Assembly: GCF_030463535.1 (NCBI RefSeq)
Contig: NC_132893.1
Location: forward strand, 27,340,782-27,404,781
From: Salminus brasiliensis
Lineage: Eukaryota; Chordata; Actinopteri; Characiformes; Bryconidae
Direction of reading: 5' to 3'
Length of the DNA: 64,000 nucleotides
Made by a program: the position numbers and the translations under genes. Shown piece after piece: positions 47,581 to 61,235 of the stretch. The notes under the pieces were generated by a model. It was given only the letters and a program-made list of their open reading frames with translations, did no database searches and was not told the DNA's origin. Numbering within the stretch: position 1 is the stretch's first letter; each line of letters begins with the position of its first letter.

Positions 47581-50500
47581 ATGTCATAAAAGTAAGGAAA
47601 CATTGTTTTTCTATGATATGAGCCCTTTAAGATAATTAAATGAATAAAGGTCTGCAGTTTAAAGGGTTAAACCGGTTTTGTGCCAGCATTGTGAAATTTG
47701 AGGTCTGTTCACCTGACCACAGGTGGATCTTTCACTTCCCATATTGTCCACTAGATGGCACAAACAACTTTCAAGCATTCTGGCGTGAACCCATGTGCAG
47801 GACAGTCCACCTCCCCTGCTGTCTGTCACATGTCACCACACACTGTAGGCTATACCAGTGCCACCATGTGATATCTGCTCATGTGTCAACCCACTTACCT
47901 CAGCCAGCAGACAGGCTTTATGCCTCATCACCTGCAGGCTAGCTGCATCCTGATGTACTGTATGTACATATGTGTACATTGATGATGTCTTGGTCTCACG
48001 TAGCATCATGTGGGATTATTTGATTAAATCATTAATAATTGTAGTATATTTTCAATATAGACAAACAGATGGAGGGATGCATCATTCGTCTGACGGATGG
48101 TCTGCTCTGTATCAGACTCTGGCCTCCACGTGTATAAATAGATGAGCTGGGTTTGTTCTCCAGACAGGCTCTAGCACAAATAATTGATCAACCTGGGCGC
48201 TTCTGCATGTTTGCTTAAAGCAGATGTATGCAAATACTGGTCATCCTTGTTGTGGCTAACGGACGTGACCTACATTAGTGGGGACTCGTGTTCAGCATGT
48301 TTGAGTGAGTTGCAGATCATTGAAGACCTAAGACCTTCTCCATCTGGAACGACTGTGACGTGTGCAGTACAAAGATGTAGGCTTACAGAAATGTGCTTTG
48401 GGCATTAGGCAGTAAAGGATCGGACTGTTATAATGGCAAATTAGGCAAATATCTTTATAAACACTTTCAATGGAAGTCAATGTAATATGATTTTTATTTT
48501 GTAGCATTTCAATTGGTCCAATCATCATGGCATTATAAAACAAATTATGCAAAAAGTGAAAACCAGCAGAAATGAAGATACGATATGTTTTTGAGAGTGA
48601 CGTACACTACACTACCTACCTACAATGGACTAAGATCTACACTGAAGACACAGTGCTTCTGAATTCAGATGTATACACAGTGCTTTAGATCAGCTCCACA
48701 TGAATAAGAATGGATTATTATTATTATTATTTTGCTTTTCACTATTAAATAACATAACCTCACACATATTACAATATCTACGCTGATTATATTCACACCA
48801 GAGTGGGTTGTTTTGTAGCACAACTCCCTTGCATATATGTCCCAGGTTAGAATGGTTAGAATTATCCCAGGTTAGCCATGTTAGCGATACCAGCTGATAA
48901 CAAAAAGGTTACACAGTGTACGATATAACGAGACACAAACAGACAGAAGTATGTAGTATAGATAAAAGTGTTTTAAACTTAACTTAAATATCCAAGATGT
49001 GCAGAACTGCTGTTTTTGAGTGTAGATATGATGGAAACTATTATCCCACAATGCAATGTGATACAATAAAGGAGGAGCTACTCAATTCGGAACAATGGTG
49101 GATAACTTGCATTGGCGTATGTTTGCATAGCAACGCTTCGTTATTTTCTGTTCGAACAAAACAGGTTAGTACGTTAATATTTTGTGTACTAACATGCTGA
49201 ACCCGCATTATTATGGTTAGTATATCGTCACTGTCCAATGAAAAACATGTATCTCCAAAATGGTGACTTTACAGAAGAAGGTAAAACTGGTCTTAACTTT
49301 GAATGGAAGAATTTCAAGCATTTCTATTGGTCTAATCATCCAGAATTAGTGACACAGTGTACAGAGCAGCTACAGGGTTCCAACCATGAAGATACTAAAA
49401 ACTGACAAAAATGGAGATCCATGGTTTTCATTGGACAGCAGCCATATAGTATTTACCTCATAGTACTAGTGTGTAGTACCCAACTGGGACGCAGCCCAGG
49501 TTAGAAGTGTAAAAACAGGCAGTGAATTTGACTGGAGGCTAATATATATTTACGGAAGTACATGTGAAATGTACAGCAGCAGTTTGAAGCGGTTTAGGTT
49601 CGCTGAGAGCCACAGGCTCTTTTCCACATTAGCGGCCCTTTGAATCAAGTCTTTTCTCTTTCTGCCTTCGTGCTTCATGTGATGTCATGATGCTCTAGGG
49701 CAGCTTTGAAAGCTCATCACGTAAGGCCAAGGGGAAACAGGCCTTCTGAAACCTCTGGAGCTGAAGGAGTTGTGTTTGAATGGAAAAAAGGGTTGAACTC
49801 ACTGAAGGAGCCCTGGGGAAGACACTTATGTTTCCTGCCTGGCAAATAACAAAGAAACAGAGCTTTTGCAGTGTAGGAAAGGTTCTAACAGTCTGTTAGA
49901 GAAGTAAGAAACACTAGATATTCATGTGAATCTGATGTAGGCTGGGTTCCTCCGTTTCTTTCAGAGCAGCACCATGTCATCATTTTATCAGCCTGCCATC
50001 ACGCCTCGCTGATTCTGAACCGCTTCTACCGCAATTAAAATGGCTGCTATTTTTAGTCCTCTACATTATTTAGCAGGTTATTAGGCTCAAATCACTGAAT
50101 GGATCTGTCAGATTTTCTACCAGTAGCTGTTTTACATTAGCAAAAATTACTCAGACATCAACCAGCTATCTACACACACATAAAACTGTGCCTGTACCAG
50201 CAAGGTTTAGCATACCCTTTCTGTCATGTACAAACCTCATATGTCTGATACTGTTAAGATGAGATGGGCGCACATTCTTAATAGAATAGTTTAGCAAAAA
50301 ATCCAGAAGCAGTTGATCAGCCATGACATGTCAGCTACGTGCTTCATTCGTTTTGAACAGGAGATCAGAGGCTAACAACCATCTGTCTGTGCCAAACAAA
50401 TGAAGACGTGGATGCAGTTAGTTTGACAAACTATTCCTTTAAAGAAGACAGTCATGCTCATCACCCGGAGAACATTTCTGACTGAAGAAGGATGATTTTC

Positions 50501-50631
50501 TTATCCTGCAGGTCCAAAAATAGCCTTTTCTTAGGTGACATTTTGTCGCTCAGAGGAGTCAAAATGGTTAAGTTTCAAACTGCAAGAGGAGGGGCATTAC
50601 TGCCATCCTCACTGTCTTAGTTTCCTTTTAA

Positions 50632-50971
50632 CCATGCCTAATGCCAGGCGTGGGCCAGAGGGGTATAAAGCCCCCCAGTACTGAGCTGTGGAGCAGTGGA
50701 ACTGTGTTCTCTGGAATGATGGTGCTCCATCCAGTGGTCTTGAGTTTGGGATGAGTTAGGGTGGTGATCATCCAACATGCTGACCTCACTAACAGTCTTG
50801 TGGCTGTATGCAATCTAATCCTCACAGCAGTGATTCTGCAAAACTTAGTAGAAAGTCTTCTTCCCTGGATAGTAGAGACAGTTACTCCAACAAAAGCAGG
50901 ATAAACTTTTTTTTAACATCGTTGATTCCAGAATGAGCAGGTGTCCCAATACTTTTGTTCATATAGTGTAC
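50632..50971 (-). mobile_element. family A MITE, reverse, left part missing
   Basis: Starts inside the element (catgcctaatgccaggcgtgggcc) and ends with the intact terminus ggtgtcccaatacttttgttcatatagtg. Confidence 0.8.
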
Positions 50972-52993
50972 GTTTGCAGCCTAATCTTGTAGTTTTGTGT
51001 TTTTATAAAACGAAAATTCACTAATAACACACATCCTGTAGAAAGATCAGTTTGCTGGAAGAAGGGAAGGATTAAAAGCCACTGATGGGAGATAAAGTGG
51101 TCTTTCAGCCACTCAACATTTTGTTCAAGAGCAGACGAAAAGTCCCGCCATACATAGTGACCTTGGTCAAAGGACCTGCTCGAGCCTTTCTTTCCCTGCA
51201 ATATGCAAAACAACAGACTGGAGAGACTTTTAATTAGCTAATTAGCATTTGAAACCATCTGGACGTCTTCCACCCCTCCCTCTTTCTGCCTATTGAAGTC
51301 TTCTTATTACATAACCACAGCTTCTTGTGGGTGGCTTGTCAACTGTCAAGTCATCGTTAGTGCTCTCTCTCTCTTTATTTCTATTGAAGTGAGCACCGCT
51401 AATGTATAGCAGCGTAGAGAGACTGGTGTGCCATAATGGTCCCTTACTGTGTGCTGTTTGTTGACTGGGAGGGAAAGAGGCCAGGCGGCTGGTACAGCAG
51501 AGTGGGTGACACGCATGGAGGAAGTGATGGATCACAGGAGTGATTACATTATGCAGTTTACAGTCAGCCTGTTGGTGGAGTAAGACTGTTGAAGGATTAT
51601 GCTGGGTTACTGAGCTGTGGATGTTCTGAAGGAAGAAATGGGCTCCCCAGTATTGCATAACTGCACGCAGTGGTGTTCAGCGTTGCGAGTGTTTATTCTC
51701 AACAGTGCTGAACGTAACTGCCTCTGGCAAAGCACACCCACTGCACTCATACAGCCATTCTTACACAACAAACACGTATAGAGCTGAGAGTAACGGTGAG
51801 TTTTAATGTCTATGGGTCAGTTTCCCAGACAAGGATTAAGCGTTGTCCTGGACTACCTTGTCCTTTCAACGGGGAATCTTCACTCAGCATGCAGTGTAGC
51901 CCAGGACGGGACTTAATGTCTGTCGGGGAAACCAACCCTATATGTGTAACACAACTACTTTGTTGGCCTGGTCTAGTGGGTAATAACACATCCCTCCCTG
52001 TGGCAGATTAGGGTGTGATTTCCTGGCTGGGTAAACTTTACCACACTACACCAATAAATGTTCTTAGTCAAGACTTCTAATGCTCCTAATGTTATGTTCA
52101 CACTTTTAGCCCCAGTGTTTTGAATCATTTGGAGATCGCCAACTTCTTTCACAGTTATTTCTCTGCTGTTACCTTTTACTGACCTACAGAAGTTACCTGG
52201 TACTCTGTCCAGCAGTGACAGTTCTGCTATGTACATGGCTTGATTAATCACCCCAAGCTTCTAAGTGTAGGATATATGGCTGATTTCCTTAAGAGCATGA
52301 CGAACATGATGGAAAAGGTGCATGCGGCTCATACACACCAGTGAATGTCCTCTACACTGCTACACTGGAAGATTTTCCTCCCCCCAGATTAGTGGCAGGT
52401 TATAATCGGGGGTGGGGGGTGGGGGGGTATGGGAATCGGCCCTGCCTTCATCTTGATTGAGGAGATGCTAACTGACCTCAGTGATGACCTCATTATTATC
52501 TCCTTCAGGCCGATGATGACCATGTAGAAACCGGGAGCGAGAAGGACAACATCTACAGAGGATGACCTGTAAAGTTGCAGACAATCCCATGTTGTACAGG
52601 CTCTCAACCCTGGTCTAGGAGTAGCCCCTGTGTTCAGGGCTTCAGGAAGGGCTTGTTAGAAATATGCACCCAATTTCTGCAGCTGATCTGCAAAGCATGT
52701 GATCAGTGACCAAGAGGTGTGTTTTGGAGTTTATAGAAATATGGGATGTTCAATATGACATCTATTAATATAAGACCTGAAGCATCATAATGACTTATTG
52801 CATATGAATAATGGTGCTACATATTATATTGTAATCAGGATACTGCTGTACACAGACACTGATCACTGATATGATACTGCAGATCTTCACACAGGTCTAT
52901 CCCAAATGACCAGTATAAAGCACATAAACATGCTTAGATAGACTAAACATGCTGTGACTGTGTATACATAAAGACACTTAGACACTGTGTCGA

Positions 52994-52996
<3 letters not shown>

Positions 52997-53068
<72 letters not shown>
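52997..53068. repeat. compound (CT)n(CA)n microsatellite
   Basis: CT units followed directly by CA units, about 72 bases. Confidence 0.95.
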
Positions 53069-53069
<1 letters not shown>

Positions 53070-53766
53070 CTACCTGATTTACTGAGTGCAATGCAGTAAT
53101 AATCTTGCAGTATTAAACTCTGACTGAACTGAATAAACTGTATGACTAAGGAACTCACAGATAGGTTACCTTGCCCTGGCCTTGCATCATCTCCGGCTCT
53201 GTGGAAAAGAAGTTCTTCACAGAGTTCATTGAGAGATGATGTAAAAGAGAATGAAGCTAAATAAATTGCTGCGGGCAGTGCAGGGGATTTACGTTTTTCA
53301 CAGTTTTTCCCCTCTCCTGACCGCACTCACTTTCACTGCTGTTGCCATTTTTACTGTTTCATTGCTTGTCCAGCTCCCACCTGTTTTTGTACTCAGCCAG
53401 ACAAGCTGGAGGAAGTGTGACTCTTTTACTGGAAAACCCTGGGTCCAGGCGTTCATGTGGACATCATGCTACTTTTCGAATACTGCTGCTGTTTTGGAGC
53501 CACATATCCAACCACAAATATCCAAATTACATACAACAATTAGATTGTCACTGTCACGTAAAAACCTTGTGTGTAAAACGTCAGCTTTACCGAAGAAAAT
53601 CCTCTTAACGTTCACTGGAAGTCAATGTAAAAAAATGGGGCATTTCTATCGGTTCATTCATCATGACATTTTGACACAATGTAAAGACAATGTAAACAAT
53701 ATAATCGACTGCCAGATTCAAACAAAACAAAACAAAAAAAACAGCAAAAACAAAAACACAAATACA

Positions 53767-53935
53767 ACTATATGGACAAAAGTATTGGGACATCTGCTCA
53801 TTCATTGTTTCATATCAAATCAGATATTCAAGGGCACTTTTGTTGAAGTAACTGTTCATACAGTCCAGGGAACACTTAGAGTGTTAGTGAGCTCAGGATG
53901 TTGGATGATCACCACCACCCCTCTAGGCTAGTTAG
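53767..53935 (+). mobile_element. family A MITE, internally deleted
   Basis: Starts actatatggacaaaagtattgggacatctgctc and jumps to gtgttagtgagctcaggatgttggatgatcacc; the 3' part is missing. Confidence 0.7.
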
Positions 53936-54899
53936 GTTAGTTAGTTAGTAAGTCTGTTAGTTAGTTAATTAGTTACAAACCATGTCCATGAAGTAATTCC
54001 CATTAAAAACAATAATTAGCTAGTCAATAGATACAAACATCTTCAAAAGGTGCATCAGCTAAACCATATATTGGCTGAAGTATCACTCAAAATTTAGTGT
54101 CTGGCCTTGGTGTTTGGTGCATAGTGCTGTCAGTCAAGCCACCCATATCTATGAATTCATACCTGGCTGGCGCTCCTGAGGTGAGACTGCAGTGGAGACA
54201 GACGTCACTGTGCAGGTAATGGCACCTTAAGTCAGCCAATCTTCTGTCCTTTTAATTAGGTAGCTCAGGATCTTCAGAGATGTTAAAAGGATCGGAGCTT
54301 GCTTGCTCATATTCTGCCAGGACTGTGCTACAGAATGGATTAGCATGTTCTGGGGTTTGGATGAACAGACGGGGAGATAGCAGGAGCATTTTATTGGGTT
54401 CCTTTGACCTGCAGTGCAAATGAGATGACAGGAAAAGCACAGCTTGAAAAGGCCAATTTCAGTCTGCCTTCAGTGTATCTGAATGATTATGTGTTATATG
54501 ACTGCCACGAATTGGAACCAGGGTGGTTCTGACCCATTTGGATCACAGTGGAAAAGAGTGAACATGTCAATCCAACCCACTTTTATCTCAAAATCAGGTC
54601 ATTGTTAAAGTGATGTTCAGTTCAGAGCAAGATCAACTAAAAAAAACAGTGTTACTGATGTGTAGCACTGAATGCAGACTGAGTCAGGAGACTTTTACTG
54701 AAGACTTCTACTGAATTCAGCTGGGTCACTTCATCTGGGTCCAAGTTCAGATCTGTAGATGTTGACCTGAGACATCACTGATCATCTAACAGGTCTAAAA
54801 CAGACCATCTCAGCATCCTCAACCAGCTGTTATAGACCTGCTGCTGACACCAGTCTGGAACTGGAGCTTCACTGGATTATGTTCAGATTAAAGGGCCAG

Positions 54900-55046
54900 G
54901 ATGAGGGTTGGGATTAGATTTTGGGTTTAGGTTAGGGTTAGAATTAGGGTTAGGGTTTAAAGATAAGGTTAGAATTAGGGCCAGGATAAAGGTTAGAATT
55001 AGGGTTTGGGTTCAGGTTGAGGTTAGGACTAGGGCCAGTGTTAGAT
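54900..55046 (+). repeat. degenerate TTAGGG-rich (telomere-like) repeat
   Basis: About twenty loosely spaced units of the type gttaggg, attaggg and aaggtta, including ggttagggttagaattagggttaggg near 54929-54956. The short matching plus-strand frame is only this repeat translated. Confidence 0.7.
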
Positions 55047-55439
55047 TTGGCCCACTTGCTTCTTTTCCTTTCAGCAACAGTCCTGTATCTCTCAGCTTGT
55101 CCAGAAATGCATTTGAGAAGTGTGTTTTAAATTTTTAATTTAAACTTCCATGGCATCCAAACTCTTCTGACGCTGTTATTTTTAAGAACAGTGTACCTTC
55201 TCCAGAGCAGATGGTTCAGCTTCTTTTTATCACCAGCAGCCAAGGACAACAAAAAGCTAAAACGCTGCCGATCTTGGAAGGCGAAATGCAAAAGCGGACC
55301 ACCGCCGGTGAGGGCGTGCTCGCAACTGGAACCCACCCTTAGAATGTGTGTTTTCAGCTAATAAAAGAAAAAAAAACCTTGCAAGTCGGTGGGTTCCTCT
55401 GCACGAATGAGCTACGATCCAATTATAGCCACAGAGCCC

Positions 55440-55600
55440 CAGAGAGCGTGAGGCGAGCTGAGCTTCACGCAGTGTGTGAAGAGGAGCCTGTGATGTTCAC
55501 ATTGCTGCGGCGTGTGGGGATGTAGGCCAAGAGCTCACACGTGGCGATGGCAGATCACGCAGGTAGGAGAACAAGGTGCCTCGGGCCTAAAGCGTGCCGT
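55440..55600 (+). promoter_or_regulatory. possible first exon / promoter, low confidence
   Basis: A locally CpG-containing stretch holds ATG GCG ATG GCA GAT CAC GCA G at 55545-55563, directly before gtaggag, a fair donor. It could be the start of a gene that continues in later exons, but I find no partner exon to the right in the window and cannot name a product. Confidence 0.2.
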
Positions 55601-55867
55601 TTCGCTTCCGCTCCCTTTACTGCACTGGATCGTTATAGCTGTCGTGCTTGGATTGAGGAGGTTCAGTGTGTGTGTGTGTGCACATGCTGGGGGGGTTGGA
55701 GGGGGGTTGTGTTTGCTGCTGGGCTCCAGTAGGAGTGATCTGAGGAGGGAGGTGCATCCTGCTGTGTTGCTGGGGGTGCACAGCCCACCCTGTAGCGTAG
55801 GAGTGCTGTGTTTGCTAATGCTAATATTGAAAATGCTTCTAGAGAGGAAGCTCAGTCTCCTGGGACA

Positions 55868-55891
55868 ATCTCTCTCTCTCTCTCTCTCTCT
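55868..55891. repeat. (CT)n microsatellite
   Basis: Twelve CT units. Confidence 0.9.
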
Positions 55892-56734
55892 GTCTCCATG
55901 TTTCTCAGTCTGTGGGAGGTGGTTGTCAGCCGCTGTGATTGGCAGGTCAGTAAGCAGGGCAGAACGAGCATGACTGGGTTGTGTAGTGTAGGTCTGTTCA
56001 TCAGTCTGGGCAATTTTTTGTCTGTTGCTTGTTGAAGCATTAGTTTGGCCAAAAATCTAATTTACACAATCTTTTCCTGCCCAAATGTAGTTAATAAATG
56101 AAGGCATGTTTGGTATTTAAAGTTTGCTTCATTAGTTTTGCACTGGCGCTGAGAGGCTAATGTAGCTAATGAAGTAATAATACCTTGTACCCCACCAATT
56201 TGATGACCAGACCATCTCTTTAACCATAGTAGCAATCAACACATCCAGTCTATTGTGCAGAGTAGCACATAGAACATATTACTCATGTCACATTATATGA
56301 ATATATAGATGTAGTAACTTGACATAAGAAGTACCATTATATAAACCGCTATAAATGAGGAGACCGGCCATTGGTTGAAATTTGAATGGGACTTCTCGTA
56401 ACGCTCAACAATGGCGTCTGCTTGCGGATAAAGTCTCGCTCTTCAGCAAACAAGAAAAAACAGGCAAGCCTAGTTTTGCCAGACCTAGTTTGGCTGCATA
56501 GAATTGTCAGTAGAATTTCAACATTGGAGGTTGGGGTCAAAATATCTGCTCTTCATTTTGAAAAGCTTCTGTGGCATAAAATGACCTCTATTATGTTTCA
56601 TGTACCATTTCATGTGACCCTGCCTGGAAAAGGACTCAAGTTTCGCCCCCAGAGCCTTATAATGTAGACTAGTTATTAACTAGTTTTCAGATGTGAAGAC
56701 TCACGCCACGGTAGCAATGCTGGCTGAAGCTGGC

Positions 56735-57285
56735 AGCCGTCGCAATAGCAGTGGGCCTTGCCATGGTCTTAGCATTGCGGATCAGTTAATGGATCAGACA
56801 CAGCAGTGCTGTTGTCGTGTTTAAATACTGTCTTCACTCACTGTCCACTCTATTACACACTCCTACCTAGTTGGTCCACCTTGTAGATGTAAAGTCAGTG
56901 ACAGAAGCTCATCTGTTGCTGCACAGATTGTGTTGATGATCATCTAGTCCTTCGTCAAAAGCTCCAGCAGCACTGCTGTGGCTGATCCACTTGCACCAGC
57001 TCAACACACACTACTAACACACCACCAGCATGTCAGGGTCAGTACAGTGCTGAGAATGACCCAACACCCAAATAATAGCTGCTCTGTGGTGGTCCTGTGG
57101 GGTCCAGGCCTTTGAAGAACAGGGTAAAAGGAGACTAACAAAGTATGCAGAGAAACTGGAGAAGATGGACAACAGTCTGTAATTACGGAACTACACAGTG
57201 CTCCTGTGTGGTGAGTGGAGCTGATAGAATGGACAATGAGTGAAGAAACAGGAGGTGGTATTAATGTTATGGCTCATTACTTGTA
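56735..57285. mobile_element. non-autonomous DNA element
   Basis: Contains phrases typical of a widespread fish element (cagcactgctgtggctgatccact, acaccaccagcatgtcagggtcagt, ggtggtcctgtggggtcc) and ends aggaggtggtattaatgttatggctcatta, like the end of the 10738 element. Confidence 0.55.
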
Positions 57286-57517
57286 TTACTTGTTACATTA
57301 CATTTAGACAGGAAGCTTCAGTGCAAAACTAGAGAAGCAAACTTCCAAGCAAAGAGCAAAGAGTCCAACCATGTCTTGGCTGATAGACTGTGATAGACTT
57401 TGCCTTGACAGTCCCAACCTGCCCCTTTTCATTAGTAAGACTCGCATACTGCGCTCTGTCTTCCTCAGGTGTTACACAGGGTCAGAAACTGAGCATTGTC
57501 TCTGCTGCTGTGTGGGT

Positions 57518-57519
<2 letters not shown>

Positions 57520-57552
<33 letters not shown>
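57520..57552. repeat. (GA)n microsatellite
   Basis: Pure GA run. Confidence 0.95.
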
Positions 57553-57553
<1 letters not shown>

Positions 57554-58253
57554 TTGTTGTGTTTGTTGACATGCAGACAATAAATAAACTCATCACTAAA
57601 ATGATAGTCATCAAGGTTTATTGAATATTTTTGGGTTTGGCCAAAATTGGATGGCTCTCTGAGATTGCTCCTCTTTTTGAGGTTATTCTGGAGTCAGACA
57701 GATATTTTTACATATTTTGTGAGAGTATGGAAAGTTGTTGCATTTCATATTACTGCTTCAATTTAAATGCATGAATTTTACATGAGGCTGGAAGATTGTC
57801 TACAGAGACACTCAGTGCTGAGCACTTCTCTAAAATGACTTTGTTAGATTGCCTTATTCAGAGATTGATAGACACATTACATTATACAGAGATACAGAGA
57901 AAGATACACGTCACTGCTGTCTTATCAAAACGCCATTCTTTCATTTTTATATTTTGCAGAGTTTTAAAACACCAGCTGTCTTTTACCTTATGTGAACGTT
58001 CCATAATAAGTGAACCAATAAAGGTGGTCTAGAAATGTATTAACACACATTAGTCCTTCAGTACAAAAGTGTTTTTTCTTTCTTTCATAAAATCACTGTT
58101 TCTTAGAATTTAGGGTTTCTTACAACATTGCTATAATGTACAGTTTAATGCATAGGTTTGGCCGCCTCTAGTCGAGAAGCAGTAAAGTCAGCCTCCTAAA
58201 AGCTAATCAAACATTAAACACAATATTTTAACACAAATATTAACACAAAATTA

Positions 58254-58985
58254 GGGATGTCCCAGTCCAATACAGTGCATCAGAATCAGGGCTATCCAGG
58301 TATATTATAAAGGACCGGGTATTGGCTATTTTAATATCAATCCAGTTCTGAGTATTTGTTTCAACCACAGTGTCCTAAAGGCGCCATTAACAGACATTGT
58401 TTCAGTGCGGACGTTCTCAGACGGTAAATAAAGGAGTTGAGAGTCTGCAGTGTGGAGCTATTTTACAGTGGAACATGAAAACAGAGCATAATATCTGACG
58501 CTTTCTAAAACCATTACTGAAACGCTCTGTTTTACCAGCGGGAGAACCGCACACCCTTCTCTGTTTTTAAACCAGCACTATAGAACACATTCAGAATCGA
58601 GTGGAGGCTAACGCTAATGGTAATACACACACATATGCTATAGAAATCCAATCACACACTGTTACACATTCACCCACTATAAACCAGTTATTACACACCA
58701 GTAGTCGACAATAAGAGATATTGGTTCAGAGTGTGTACCACTACACACACACACACACACACAAAGGCAGTCTTTTGACTGCAGTGTTGTAAAGGAACTG
58801 GGAGCTGATTGGTCAAGGAGGAGAGACATTAAAAATAAAGGGATTTTACTGAATGTATCAATCATCAGCTCATCTGATCTAAACTGTGTTACTGTGTTAT
58901 TTATATAAACACAAAGATCAGATCAGCTCAGATCGGCTGATATTCAGCATTAAGAGACTCAGGTTTGATCAGGGGGTAAAATAAT
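58254..58985. mobile_element. possible MITE with 'gggatgtcccagtccaatac' end
   Basis: The left end matches a common fish MITE terminus. The right side (gatcagctcagatcggctgat) looks like its eroded inverse. Limits are uncertain. Confidence 0.35.
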
Positions 58986-59853
58986 TTACATTTACATTTA
59001 AGGCATTTAGCAAACACGCTTATCCAGAGCAACTTACAAAAGTGCTTTGCTATTTAGTCCATGAAGCTTGAGTGCACAGCGTTGCTAAAACCACTAAAGG
59101 GCATCTCGAGGTCACACACTAAACAATATATTGCTGTAATAAACTCTCGATTAATCCCTTTACCTCTCCAGACCTTAAAACACACCTTGAAGTACACAGT
59201 GTACTAGAAGTGATAGGTGGAGAGCTACTGCATCATGGACGGTCTGAACTGTCCCACCCGCCTTTCCTCCACTAATTCTCTCTCTTCATTCTGCTGCTTC
59301 TCATATAGTGAAGTTGTATATTCAGAGGCCTTTTTTTCTTTTAGATGTTCTGTCCCTGAAAGGGTCTGTCTCCTTTTTGCAGTTATGCTGCTATGGGAAA
59401 TGGAACTGTATTGCTTTGTGGCCTGTGACGGCACAGAGAAATGAGAGAAAGAAAGAGACAGGCCGAGTGTGAGTGAGAGAGTGATTACACGAGTTTCAGA
59501 CGAAATCCAAATCTGAGTAATTGTACCCTCACTACATTGTTACATGTCCCTAATTTGTGTTCATGTAGATTCTAGCAGTTACCCTATAAAGTTATGCATT
59601 AGTCCAAGTTGTTGGATTCCCCGAAAGGAAGTTTGACTCCCCATTTGTGATTCAGTTAGCCAATCGAAATGCATGAACAACCATTGGTCAGAATGATTGA
59701 AAAACAGGAGGAAATAAGATGATGATTAAATTGAACTAACCAATCAGAATGAGCATTGTTAAAAATTCAAAAAGCCAACGTGAACACATAAGGGAAAATG
59801 TATCCAAATAAGAACACAAGAAGGAACAAAAGGGCAAACTGATTGCAAAAAGT

Positions 59854-60345
59854 CAGCTAGCCAATTAAAATGTAGAATGTAAAATTACAATACTGCAAAA
59901 TATTTAAAAAATCAACTAGCCAATTAAAATGTAAAATGTAAAATTACAGCATTGCAAAAATATTTAAAAAATCAGCTAGCCAATTAAAATGTAAAATGTA
60001 AAATCACAATACTGCAAAAATATTTTAGAATTCAGCTAGCCAATTAAAATGTAGAATGTAAAATCACAATACTGCAAAATATTTAAAAAATCAGCTAGCC
60101 AATTAAAATGTAAAATGTAAAATCACAATACTGCAAAATATTTAAAAAATCAGCTAGCTAATTAAAATGTAAAATGTAAAATTACAATACTGCAAAATAT
60201 TTTAGTATTCAGCTAGCCAATTAAAATGTAAAATGTAAAATTACAGCATTGCAAAATATATAACAATTCAGCTAGCCAATTCAAATTCACAAGGTAAGAT
60301 TAAATAAACAATAATGGCTTTAAAATTCAGCTAGCCAATAACAAT
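59854..60345. repeat. 59-60 bp minisatellite, about eight copies
   Basis: The unit starts cagctagccaattaaaatgt, then agaatgtaaaat(t/c)acaatactgcaaaatattt. Starts are at 59854, 59913, 59973, 60033, 60092, 60151, 60210, 60269 and 60328 (last partial). Every unit except the one at 60151 carries CCAAT. Older, weaker relatives seem to extend upstream to about 59655 (cagttagccaatcgaaatgc; gaactaaccaatcagaatg). Confidence 0.9.
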
Positions 60346-61235
60346 TCAGGAGGGAAGTCTGAACTAACAAAACACTTTGCAGGAGGAAAAGGGACTATTT
60401 CTATTATTTTTAAAACAGTGGAACTTAAAATACATTTTGGATACTCTATAGAGCTTCGCGAGACGTCCTAAGGGTGAACAATACTTATGTATTAATAATG
60501 ATCCCCACCATAGCCTGTCAGAAAAAGAGACCCTCATATAGAACCTCAGTGAACATCATACAACTCATCTGCTGATGAAGCCTCCTTGAATGAACTTTGG
60601 ACAACCTTCTCAGCTTGTCTGTTGACCAAGCAATCATTTGGTTTGCTTTCCCTCCAGCTTCCCTCCAGCATGTGCTCCCCTAGCTTTATAGCTTTACATG
60701 TGTTTTTGTGGTTCGGCCTGAAAAGGGGATCAAAATAACCTGCACCTCTGCGTCATCAGAGGCTACGAGGTTTTCTCTCTGTAGAGTTATTGAACTTAAT
60801 ACATCCAAATAACTGTGTGTTAGTGCGGCAGCTGTAAGAGAAAACATCACTGCCAGTAATATTATGTTATTACTGTAATGGCTTTGGTTGGAACAACATC
60901 TGTGTCACTAAAAATACAGCCAGAACTCCCTCTGCCAATTGCTGCATTTTTTCCCATTATGGGCTGACAGAGTGACAAAATCATGGGCAGGGCTTTATTT
61001 CCGTGCTAGCACAGGTGGAACAGAACTTTTCCAGATTTACTGTCATATGTCAAAGACGTTTATCCCAACTTTTAAATGGTTCTGCAACCAGTAAACCACA
61101 GAACCATATAAGCATTTACATGGTCATTATTTTTAGTAAAGAATGGTTGAGGAGCTCCTTTTGCAAAGCGTATAAAACCTCAGTAAAGCAAGTAAAATGA
61201 TTTATTACAAACCACATGCTAAAGCATGTTATATA

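Larger units (their letters stand above)
43570..55280. other. gene-poor region upstream of the pdzph1-like gene
   Basis: No coding exon I can support. Repeats listed separately take up part of it; the rest is AT-rich unique-looking sequence. Confidence 0.5.

Noticed and set aside
53251-53931. 226-codon plus-strand frame
   Set aside because: It runs through two dispersed repeats, has no homologue that I recognise and no splice context.
55512-55973. 153-codon plus-strand frame
   Set aside because: It crosses a CT microsatellite and G-rich low-complexity sequence, with no conserved motif.
59854-60345. A CRISPR array
   Set aside because: Units are tandem with no unique spacers, and the genome is that of a vertebrate.
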